Of a stretch of DNA of 64,000 nt, positions 41,701-48,641 are shown piece by piece. Source of the DNA: Deltaproteobacteria bacterium (GTDB lineage: Bacteria > Lernaellota > Lernaellaia > JACKCT01). Each line of letters begins with the position of its first letter. Position 1 is the first letter of the stretch. The position numbers and the translations under genes are program-made. The stretch covers positions 124,001-188,000 of the forward strand of contig JACKCT010000001.1 of NCBI GenBank assembly GCA_020633895.1. Direction: 5' to 3'. The notes beneath the pieces are model-generated. The model saw nothing but the letters and a program-made list of their open reading frames with translations, made no database searches and had not been told where the DNA came from.

Positions 41701-42092
41701 ACTCGCTCTCCGGTGAAACGGTGGCCGTGTTCGGATACGACTATCGCTTCCCGCTCATCCGCGAGATCGACAAGGAAGTCTGGGCTTTCTACTTCGACAA
41801 GCTCTATTTCTCCTTCTTCGGCAACACGGGTAACTTCTGGTCCCATGTGTCCCGCAAGAAGGATATGTTCAACGCCGACAAGGTCTTCGACAAATCGGGC
41901 GACGGGAAATTTAACCCGAACGACGACCTGATTTCCGATGCCGGTATCGAGCTGCGGCTGTCCTCGTACCTGTTCATGAGCAACTGGGACAGCTTCATCA
42001 AGGTCGCCCACGGCTTCCAGGACAAAGAGAACGACGAGCGCGATATTCCCTTGCGCTTCTACATCGGCCTGGGTACCGGTTTTGACGATTAG
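38754..42092 (+). CDS. Peptidase-MA-like domain + TolB/WD40-like propeller + C-terminal beta-barrel fusion
   Basis: 1112 residues. After a signal peptide (residues about 18-40), residues 50-300 hold a gluzincin-like metallopeptidase: VDDVFAHELTHIV with H145 and, 49 residues on, PTWIVEGSAQY with E198. Residues 340-640 carry five or six TolB-like blades (YSPDGEYISLA, WSPDSKKIVYS, WSPLGDKIAFI, WSPDGSQLAFF, WSPDGQHVVFSS). The last ~420 residues are beta-barrel-like with a GINPRGGHALYARVEYGSPN strand pair reminiscent of Omp85/BamA barrels, ending FYIGLGTGFDD. It is probably an outer-membrane protein exposing a protease and propeller to the periplasm. It is coupled to genes on both sides. Confidence 0.8.
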   Translation: MRHVTKMIGRWGWSRRILAMALLIAMAVGVGAESAQATWILFPDGTNHPELDWKYVETEHFNIYYYPEVENTARRLYAVAEQIYDSVSGYYNYEMDRKINVTILDTEDYANGWAAYNFNWITIWATNLYAVTRGRSNWVDDVFAHELTHIVSLHAAANFRGNLLGLLIGGSRTSRKHNFDAGFGLLWGSERLPTWIVEGSAQYNSTLYGGDIRDAHREMVTRTAYYEDNLLTIDQMSILRDGNSLQGEMVYNQGMSMNMFLGETWGLDTTAKIWHTAGLTNYTSYNSLLEKELGLSKDELYAKWKEYLAVKYQREVGRLLGGNEVAGYKLKLFHQDPPDDQMNVWDKWHEGLANFHVQYSPDGEYISLASSHGPDQNWRAKLYIKKTSPDPTDINSGKIQEIGKLDGESPFSWSPDSKKIVYSKGSDTDYQFYYYYDLWVYDVDSEEDQQITFDLRATQPSWSPLGDKIAFIINEDGQHKLAVMDYPGLSGHHVILDFKDDTQFGFPTWSPDGSQLAFFMYRHGQQDVWICDNDGANLRPLTYDRFDDRDTSWSPDGQHVVFSSDRNGVFNIYQVNVKTGKVTQLTDVISGAFMPHIKSDGSSLTYSYYTSYGYRPYELPTSSWLNRSVDEFQMDVTPAEIQANLTTTVPIPEIKGRDYSVFDGFGSLIPINKNHAGTWVWIPFVSYEDARLQVGAQFVMSDAVDKNNITAYVYVGEEQRYSVFYENYMLPVTTFLSLHRIFPATATDFEVFDFNVNANFDASFYFVGLRWQDWSLSYNYQDIRVEQPNIRTRQFTSRSYELSVNKSTVPGNIDSGINPRGGHALYARVEYGSPNLHEPFTGAPMGGDVADFFGDPAVITLEEARHYPDENYLLTDYGFTKFEVNYRNYIPFPFWDLSDLNDTLPIKGWDWENLNFERWKRARHTLALKARVGYVHSTIPEGFGYGNSFGRVNFYDRFTGGGLFVSGLGVFSDNGAFLGYENYSLSGETVAVFGYDYRFPLIREIDKEVWAFYFDKLYFSFFGNTGNFWSHVSRKKDMFNADKVFDKSGDGKFNPNDDLISDAGIELRLSSYLFMSNWDSFIKVAHGFQDKENDERDIPLRFYIGLGTGFDD

Positions 42093-42102
42093 GGAGTGCG
42101 TC

Positions 42103-44808
42103 GTGAGCAAGCGCGCGTTCAAGACATGGCAATTGGGTCGTCGGTGGGCCATCCTCCTGGCGGCGGCGGTTCTCGTCCTCGGAGTCGGATCGGGTTGCGA
42201 TTTTCTCGAACCGGAAGACGAGGACATCGAGACGATTCCCGTCGAGGGCGTCGCCTTTGAACTGCAGGTCGACGACATCGGCGCCGAGGAGGAGCGCGAC
42301 GCCACCGGTTTGCTGACCGGCCGGCGCGGCTTCTACTTCGACATCGACGCCGACGGCGACGATCACGACGTCTTCTATCAGTTGGACCGGCCTTCGGTGG
42401 TCGTGGCCGGTTTGGCTTTCGGCGACGACGGCTTCGCTTCGGCCGCCCAAGCGTTCACGGCCGTTCGTCTCGAACCGGGCGAGACCCGTTATTCGGTTCC
42501 GGTCGAGCCGCTGACTTCCTGGGTCAACGAATCCGCGGTCGACGGCTACGAGCCCGGCCGCTACATCGACGCGCCCAACACACTGGTCTACACCGACCGT
42601 GTCCTCAACGTGGAAGAACAACAGGCGGCCATGACCGGTCGGCGTGAAGAGGCCGACTTCCTGATGGGCAACCTGGGCGTTATCGCCTTGGGCGAGGGCA
42701 CCAAGAGCGCCGGCAAGGCTTCGGCCGCCGACGACTTCATCCCGAAAGTCTCCGCCGAGCCCGATTCCCTGTGCGGAATCGGGGACAGTTCGGTCGGATT
42801 CGAGGATTTCTGCGAACGCATTGCGGCCTCCGGCGTGGCGCCGGACGGATGGACCGTTTCCTGGTGCATGCAGACTATGTATAACCGGGAAGACGGCCGC
42901 TTCAACTCGCTGTACAACGCCTGTCTGGTCGATCAATGCACCGACGAATCCTCCAACTCGGGGCTGGGATCGTGCATCGAGGATTGCCGGAGCGAGTTCA
43001 TCACCGACCAATTCGGCTGCGCCGGTGAGTTCGGCCCCGAGATCACCGATGTGATTTACGTCGTCGAGCGCGACGGCCATGCCCTGGAAGGCGAGGCCGG
43101 TCTGACGGTGACGGGCAGCGACGTGCTGTCGATTTACCTGGGGTATCGCGACGTCGAGGGCAACTTCGACGGATGCACCCCCGACGCCGAGCTGAACTGC
43201 CAGAATTTGCCCGGTCAGGTGCAGGTGGAAATCTCCGGCGGCCCCGGCGGTTCCAAGAACTTCGACCTGCCGACCGTCAACAACGGCGGCAACCTGGGCC
43301 GCAGCAGTATCAGCGACCAGACGATGGTGGGCTTCTCCTTCAGCGAGTTGGAGGACGGCGAGTACACCTTCACCGTGAGACTGCGCGACGCCTCATGGCA
43401 CGACGGTCCCTGCAACGCGACGGGCAACACCTACGTCGGCAACTTCGTGGTCGAAAATCACGACGGCGGCGTTGCCGAGCCCATGAATCTCTCGCCACTG
43501 AGCCTGGCCTTTTATGAGGTCTACGACCAGGATCTCTACGCGTTCAACGCGGGGCGCGGCTTCCTGGACGTCAACGGCGTCTCCGACGCATTCCTGACGA
43601 ATATCCCCGACTTGGGTCTGAGCATCATCCAAGGGGCGATTTGGTCCACCGTCGGCATCACCGACTTCCCCCAATGGTCGATCAACCAGATCAATACCGG
43701 CGGCTTCCTGTTCGGCACGACCACCGACACGCAGGGCACCAAATTCGACGAGACCGACGACTTGCAGTCCGCGGCCTTCTACCTGGATCAGGCGGTCAGC
43801 TCCGGCGCCTTCCTGTTCTACGGTGACAAGGGCTGGAACTTCTTCAACAAGGGCCCGGCGTTCGCCAACGACGATCAATCGTTCGTGAACTCGACGATCA
43901 GCGGCGACCCGGTTTACATGCCCTTCAAGCCGGTGCCGGCCGATAATGAGTATGCCGGCTGCGAATTCGACGCGGGCATGGCGCTTTATTGGGCCGACCT
44001 GGTCTACCTGCCCGAGGACGAGGGCGGCCTGGGCCTTGAGGCGGCGGATGTTTCGGGGATGGACCCGGGCACGAGCCGCAACCAGTTCGCCCAGGAGATG
44101 CTCAACCACAGCGGCGCCGACTACTGGCAGTGCCGAATCTCGTGCCTGCGTAAGGCCGAAGCCGGCAAAAACGGCTGCCTGGGCCTGGACGGCTGCCTGA
44201 GCAGTTGTCCGGAGGCGTTGGACAGCACGCAGACTCTTTGCCAGGTCGGCGAGAAGCGCGACCTGCGCGTCAAGGTGAGCGTTGAGATTCCCACTGAGTT
44301 CCTGACCAGTGACGAATACTCCGGCCTGTTCGCGCCCAATGGCGAAGAAGACTGGGAGCCGCTGCGTGTCGCGCTGTTGTCGGCCGGATCGGACAACCAG
44401 TTCCACGTCATAGAAGGCGGACAGGCGTCCATCGATCTGAACGATTCGACGTACAAACTGCGTCTGCCGTATTTCCCCAATCTGCCCGAGATTCATTTGA
44501 GCAGTGGTGCGGGGCCGGGCAATGCGGAGGCGGACGTTTTCGCGCAGATCTTCGTCGTCCTGGTCGACTCGAACGACGAGATCTACGCGGTGGCCTACAA
44601 CCCGCGCGTCAGCGAAGAGGCCCTCTACCTGCTGCAATGGTCGTACAACTGGGTGCAGTCGCCGACCGTGGCCGGTTGGTCCGTGGGCTACGTGGACGAA
44701 TTCCTCGAAACGCAGTCGCCGGACGACGCCAATATCACGCTGGTCTTCGGCAAGCGGCGCGCCCTCGAATTGTTGCAACCCGGCGCGTTCCCGGACCTCC
44801 AGCCCTAA
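42103..44808 (+). CDS. Very large Cys-rich lipoprotein of unknown function
   Basis: 901 residues from GTG (GGGAG upstream). A signal peptide ends in the lipobox GSGC (WAILLAAAVLVLGVGSGC), then an acidic linker. The chain has beta-sandwich-like regions and two Cys clusters, around residues 225-310 (CGIGDSSV, CMQTMYN, CLVDQCTDESS, CIEDC) and 680-730 (CRISCLRKAEAGKNGCLG, CLSSCPEALDSTQTLC). No catalytic motif or known domain is recognised. It starts 10 bp after the peptidase-propeller-barrel gene and ends at a terminator, so it is the last gene of the envelope operon. Confidence 0.75.
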   Translation: MSKRAFKTWQLGRRWAILLAAAVLVLGVGSGCDFLEPEDEDIETIPVEGVAFELQVDDIGAEEERDATGLLTGRRGFYFDIDADGDDHDVFYQLDRPSVVVAGLAFGDDGFASAAQAFTAVRLEPGETRYSVPVEPLTSWVNESAVDGYEPGRYIDAPNTLVYTDRVLNVEEQQAAMTGRREEADFLMGNLGVIALGEGTKSAGKASAADDFIPKVSAEPDSLCGIGDSSVGFEDFCERIAASGVAPDGWTVSWCMQTMYNREDGRFNSLYNACLVDQCTDESSNSGLGSCIEDCRSEFITDQFGCAGEFGPEITDVIYVVERDGHALEGEAGLTVTGSDVLSIYLGYRDVEGNFDGCTPDAELNCQNLPGQVQVEISGGPGGSKNFDLPTVNNGGNLGRSSISDQTMVGFSFSELEDGEYTFTVRLRDASWHDGPCNATGNTYVGNFVVENHDGGVAEPMNLSPLSLAFYEVYDQDLYAFNAGRGFLDVNGVSDAFLTNIPDLGLSIIQGAIWSTVGITDFPQWSINQINTGGFLFGTTTDTQGTKFDETDDLQSAAFYLDQAVSSGAFLFYGDKGWNFFNKGPAFANDDQSFVNSTISGDPVYMPFKPVPADNEYAGCEFDAGMALYWADLVYLPEDEGGLGLEAADVSGMDPGTSRNQFAQEMLNHSGADYWQCRISCLRKAEAGKNGCLGLDGCLSSCPEALDSTQTLCQVGEKRDLRVKVSVEIPTEFLTSDEYSGLFAPNGEEDWEPLRVALLSAGSDNQFHVIEGGQASIDLNDSTYKLRLPYFPNLPEIHLSSGAGPGNAEADVFAQIFVVLVDSNDEIYAVAYNPRVSEEALYLLQWSYNWVQSPTVAGWSVGYVDEFLETQSPDDANITLVFGKRRALELLQPGAFPDLQP

Positions 44809-44834
44809 CGGCCCCGGAACCGACAGAATGACGG

Positions 44835-44865
44835 CGCCCGCCTCGGTTTCGGGGCGGGCGTTTTT
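44835..44865 (+). terminator. Rho-independent terminator
   Basis: Stem CGCCCGCC/GGCGGGCG followed by five T, 26 bp after the stop of the large lipoprotein gene. Confidence 0.88.
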
Positions 44866-45001
44866 GCGCGCGGAGATCGGGCAATGTCCGGGGGGCGACG
44901 CGGGAAAATTCTCCGGCGGGGGTTGCAAAAGTTTAGCGGATCGGTATGATGCCACGTCGCGGCCGAGACTTGGGGATAACACAAATTTCCGGCGCGTTTT
45001 C

Positions 45002-45075
45002 GGGCGGTTAACTCAGTTGGCTAGAGTGCCACCTTCACACGGTGGAAGTCACAGGTTCAAGTCCTGTACCGCCCA
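45002..45075 (+). tRNA. tRNA-Val (anticodon CAC)
   Basis: A complete 74-nt cloverleaf is visible. The acceptor stem is GGGCGGT/ACCGCCC with discriminator A, the D-loop reads AACTCAGTTGGCTAGAGT, the anticodon stem is CCACC/GGTGG with loop TTCACAC (anticodon CAC, decoding GUG), and the T-arm is ACAGGTTCAAGTCCTGT. The 3' CCA is not encoded. It lies between a terminator and the mltD-like gene; I see no attachment-site duplication next to it. Confidence 0.97.
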
Positions 45076-45180
45076 TGTCTCCCTTGGGCTTCGTGACGAT
45101 TTGCGAATGTTTTTCTCAGATTTTTCTTGAGCATAGCGGGTTATTCGTGATAGAAGCCCTTACATAAGGGTTCACAAGCC

Positions 45181-46569
45181 ATGAGATTACTTCGAGTTTT
45201 CGCGCTCCTCGCCTTGGCGGTCTCGGCCATCTACGTGTCCGGGTGCGCCGTTCAGACTTCCCCCGATCGCATCAGCGCGCAGGTTCCGACCGACTCCGAT
45301 CTGGTCGAAGAGGCGCTTTCCGGCGAAACGCTCACGCCCGAGCAGGCCTATCGCTCGGTCAACGCCCTTCTTCGCGACGGCGAGGAGGCGGCGGAAACGG
45401 CCCAGTACGAAAAGGCCAAGACGGCGTACGAAGACGCCCTGCACATCCTCCTGACCAAGGTCGACACGGTCAGCGCTGATTACGCCGACTGGCAACTGCG
45501 TTTGGAGCAGTTGTTGGTCAAGACTTGCCTGGCCAATGTGCGTCTGGCCCGTCTGCGAGGGTTGGAGATTCCGGCCGAGCGGCGTCCCTCCGATTTGAAC
45601 ATCGTCTACAACACGCGCGTCGAGCCGTGGCTGAATTACTACCTCACCCGCGGCCGCAGCTCGATGGCCACGTACCTGGAACGCATGGGTGCCTATGAGC
45701 ACGTCTTCGAACAAGTGCTCGAGGAAAAGAACCTGCCCAGTGACTTGAAATACCTGCCGATCATCGAATCCGGCGTCTCCCCCTTCGCCTATTCCCACGC
45801 GGCCGCTGGCGGACTGTGGCAATTCATCCCCGGGACGGGGCAGCGCTACGGCCTGCAGATCAACCGATGGGTCGACGAGCGCCGCGATCCGGAAAAGGCC
45901 ACCCGCGCCGCCGCCGAATACCTTTCGACGCTCCATGAGATGTTCGGCGACTGGGCGCTGGCGCTGGCCGCTTACAACTGCGGCGAGAATCGCGTCGCCA
46001 GTGTCATCAACTCGCAAGGGACGCGGAATTTCTGGGAAATGACTCTGCCGACCGAGACGATGAACTACGTGCCGAAGTTTATCGCGGCGATGATGATCGC
46101 CCGCGAGCCAGAGGCCTACGGGTTCTATGTCGAGCCTCAGACTCCCGTCTACACCGAGCGCATCAGCCTCGACGGCGTGGTGAAAGTGACGGATCTGGCG
46201 GCCCAGACCGGCCTGGACTACGACGAACTCAAGCGTCTGAACCCTGAGTTGCTGGGGTCGATCACCCCGCCGAGCGAAAATCAATACGCCATCAACGTGC
46301 CGGCCCAGCAGGCCGAGCCTTTCCGTGAAAAACTGGCGTCCATCAACGGCGGCCTTTACCTGAGCGAAGCCCAGGTCAAGAACATCGTCGCTCCGCCCAA
46401 GCCGAAGCCGCGATATGTCTATTACAAGGTCAAGCGCGGCAACACGCTGGGCGGCATTGCCGGCAAATATCGGACGAGCGTCACCCTCATCAAGCGGCTC
46501 AACGGCATCAAGGGCAACACGATCCGCATCGGCCAGACGCTCAAGATCAAACCCGGCCACAAGCGCTAG
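45181..46569 (+). CDS. MltD-type membrane-bound lytic murein transglycosylase
   Basis: 462 residues. The lipobox YVSGC follows a signal peptide. A helical region (residues 50-140) leads to the SLT catalytic domain with the catalytic Glu in IIESGVSPFAYSHAAAGGLWQF and the family motifs GTGQRYGL and ALAAYNCGENRV. A degenerate LysM follows the catalytic domain, and a clear LysM (YYKVKRGNTLGGIAGKYRTS) ends the protein. It cleaves glycan strands to anhydromuropeptides at the outer membrane. It has its own terminator, and convergent genes for other cell-wall enzymes follow. Confidence 0.93.
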   Translation: MRLLRVFALLALAVSAIYVSGCAVQTSPDRISAQVPTDSDLVEEALSGETLTPEQAYRSVNALLRDGEEAAETAQYEKAKTAYEDALHILLTKVDTVSADYADWQLRLEQLLVKTCLANVRLARLRGLEIPAERRPSDLNIVYNTRVEPWLNYYLTRGRSSMATYLERMGAYEHVFEQVLEEKNLPSDLKYLPIIESGVSPFAYSHAAAGGLWQFIPGTGQRYGLQINRWVDERRDPEKATRAAAEYLSTLHEMFGDWALALAAYNCGENRVASVINSQGTRNFWEMTLPTETMNYVPKFIAAMMIAREPEAYGFYVEPQTPVYTERISLDGVVKVTDLAAQTGLDYDELKRLNPELLGSITPPSENQYAINVPAQQAEPFREKLASINGGLYLSEAQVKNIVAPPKPKPRYVYYKVKRGNTLGGIAGKYRTSVTLIKRLNGIKGNTIRIGQTLKIKPGHKR

Positions 46570-46589
46570 AAAACATCGGATACTTTTCG

Positions 46590-46620
46590 CGCCTCGCTGC
46601 AAAATGCGGCGAGGCGTTTT
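46590..46620 (+). terminator. Rho-independent terminator between convergent genes
   Basis: Stem CGCCTCGC/GCGAGGCG around an 11-nt loop, followed by TTTTCTATT, 20 bp after the mltD-like stop and just before the stop of the convergent M23 gene. Confidence 0.85.
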
Positions 46621-48591
46621 CTATTCGGCTCCGAGATTCACGTCAAATTTGCCCGAGTTCGAATTTCCCGCCCGATCCGTCAGACGCACTTCCACCCGAT
46701 GGACGCCGGGCGATAGCGGCTCGTCCGGCCGATAGCGGATGAGTTCGGAAACCGGCATCGGTTCGGCCAGGACGCGTCGGCCGTCGACGGCCAGCCAGAT
46801 CCCGCCGTCGGAGACCCCGGACGCGTTGTCCTGGTAGGGCACGAGCAGGACGTATCGATTACGTTGCATTTCGAATCGCGGTTCGCCGACGCTCGGCGGT
46901 TGCGTATCCCGCATCAGCGCGAAATCCCCCAGGTGCGTTGGGGTGATGGTCGGCCCGCGGCCCATGAACCAGTACGTCCCGCGATCCAGCAGAAAGACGC
47001 CGATGTCGCGACCCGTCGCGCCTTGCACGGACACGCTGAGCTTGCGGTGGAGCGGTTCCCAAGAACGCTCGAAGGAATACAGCGGCGAGACCGGCTCCAA
47101 ACCCGGCTGCGCGGGCGCTTCTTTTTGCGTGACGAGTGTGGGAAACGCCTCGTAGACAGCGCCCGACGCCACGCGCATCGTCGCCTTGCCGTCCGGGCTG
47201 TCCAGTCGCGCACCCGCGCGCACCCAATGCACCGCGCCGCTTGCGGAATAATGGCGAGCGCCCGAGTCCCAGAGCAATTGCACGGGTCCGTCAACGCCGG
47301 ACGGCAGGCGACAGATCCCCGCTTGAGTGTCGTCGCCGGTCGGAGCGATGACGGGCGTGTGTGACTTTCCGTCGGGCAGGCGGCAGACGGCGGCTGAAAT
47401 CGGCTCAGTGGACGGCGGGCCCAGCACGGCGACGAAGAGCTTTTCGTGCGTGCCGACGTAGGTGTCGGGCAGGGCGGTGCGAGGTCCCTCGCTTTTCGGC
47501 GCGGGGCCGTCAAAGGCGGGCAGCGGCTCGACGACGCGCAGCGTGAACAGGCCCTCGCCGATGTTGCCGGCGGCGTCCGACGCGACGATGCGCGCGGTGT
47601 GGTCGCCCGGCGTCAGGCGGGACAGATCGCCGCTCAGGTTTTCCGGCTGAAAGATCGTGCGCGCGGCCTTGCGATGCAGCCGGTGGAAGACGCCGACTTT
47701 CTCTTCCTTGAGGCGGTAGTTGTAGTCGAGCTCGGAGTGCGTCTGATCGGCGTAGTCGAATTGGTCGTACCGCACATAAAACATCGGCGCGTCGTCGACC
47801 GTCAGGCGGATCGAGTAGGGCGCGAGGGTGCGCTCCGAGTTTTCGATGTAGTCGGTGACTTGGGCCTGGAGGCTCACGCGCCCGCCGATCATGACGACGC
47901 GGTCCAGACGCCCGTCGGCAAAATCGAAGAATGCCGGAGCGAAGCGACCGTCCACATGCGCCCCGGCGTTCATGGGCTCGATGTACAGCCGTTCGACGAC
48001 CGGCGGCTTGCCGTCCGCGAGCGGCAGGCCGTTGCGCTGCGGATTGACCGGCAATCCCCCGCGACGCACCTCGAAATGCAGGTGCGGCACGTCGGTGCCC
48101 GTCATGCCCGAGTAGCCGATGACCTCGCCGCGAGCGAAATGGGGGCCGTTGCCCGAGAAAAATTTCTGAAACCCGTAGCTGAACGACCGCCCCCGCGCCG
48201 CGTCGGCGACGGCTTTGAGCTTGGGGCCGAATTCGGAGAGGTGGGCGTAGACGGTCTGTCGCCCGTCGGCATGCTGAAGGTAGACCGCGCGGCCATACCC
48301 TCCCGACGACGCTCGCACCCGCACCACACGTCCGTCATCCGCCGCCAGAACGGGAACGCCGATCACGTGGTCGGTGCCCAGGTCCACGCCGCCGTGGGGA
48401 TGGTTGATGCGGTATTCGCCGAAGTTGCCGGTCAGGATCGGTCGCAGCTTGAGGGGATAGAGGTAATCGTCGGCCCGCGCTGAAGGGGCGAGGGCGAGCG
48501 CGATGGCCGCCAATAAAAATGCCGCCCCTGCGGCGGCCCGTTTTCCATGCGAAATGTTTGGACGCGATTGCGTGGAAGGTCGATTCGCCAT
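46621..48591 (-). CDS. M23 peptidase with beta-sandwich C-terminal region
   Basis: 656 residues. A signal peptide (GAAFLLAAIALALAPSARA) is followed by an M23/LytM domain in residues 45-190: HPHGGVDLGTDHVIG, GYGRAVYLQHADGRQTVYAHLSE in parts, and VPHLHFEVRRGG. The zinc ligands are present. The remaining 450 residues contain Ig-like beta segments (LTPGDHTARIVASDAAGNIGEG, and DEPLSPGVHRVEVRLTDRAGNS) that may contact cell wall or protein. It probably cleaves peptidoglycan cross-links. It follows the MepA-type gene by 50 bp on the same strand. Confidence 0.88.
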   Translation of the reverse strand: MANRPSTQSRPNISHGKRAAAGAAFLLAAIALALAPSARADDYLYPLKLRPILTGNFGEYRINHPHGGVDLGTDHVIGVPVLAADDGRVVRVRASSGGYGRAVYLQHADGRQTVYAHLSEFGPKLKAVADAARGRSFSYGFQKFFSGNGPHFARGEVIGYSGMTGTDVPHLHFEVRRGGLPVNPQRNGLPLADGKPPVVERLYIEPMNAGAHVDGRFAPAFFDFADGRLDRVVMIGGRVSLQAQVTDYIENSERTLAPYSIRLTVDDAPMFYVRYDQFDYADQTHSELDYNYRLKEEKVGVFHRLHRKAARTIFQPENLSGDLSRLTPGDHTARIVASDAAGNIGEGLFTLRVVEPLPAFDGPAPKSEGPRTALPDTYVGTHEKLFVAVLGPPSTEPISAAVCRLPDGKSHTPVIAPTGDDTQAGICRLPSGVDGPVQLLWDSGARHYSASGAVHWVRAGARLDSPDGKATMRVASGAVYEAFPTLVTQKEAPAQPGLEPVSPLYSFERSWEPLHRKLSVSVQGATGRDIGVFLLDRGTYWFMGRGPTITPTHLGDFALMRDTQPPSVGEPRFEMQRNRYVLLVPYQDNASGVSDGGIWLAVDGRRVLAEPMPVSELIRYRPDEPLSPGVHRVEVRLTDRAGNSNSGKFDVNLGAE

Positions 48592-48641
48592 GGCGGAATT
48601 CTACGCGAAATTCCCGCGCGGCGTCGATCCGTCCGGCATGT

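Noticed and set aside
39372-42305. 977-codon open frame on the minus strand opposite the peptidase-propeller-barrel gene
   Set aside because: It mirrors a real gene with clear motifs; GC-rich codon bias leaves the opposite strand open. It has no recognisable domains and no ribosome site.
45002-45075. tRNA as integration site of a genomic island
   Set aside because: No integrase and no duplicated tRNA 3' end was seen within the window.
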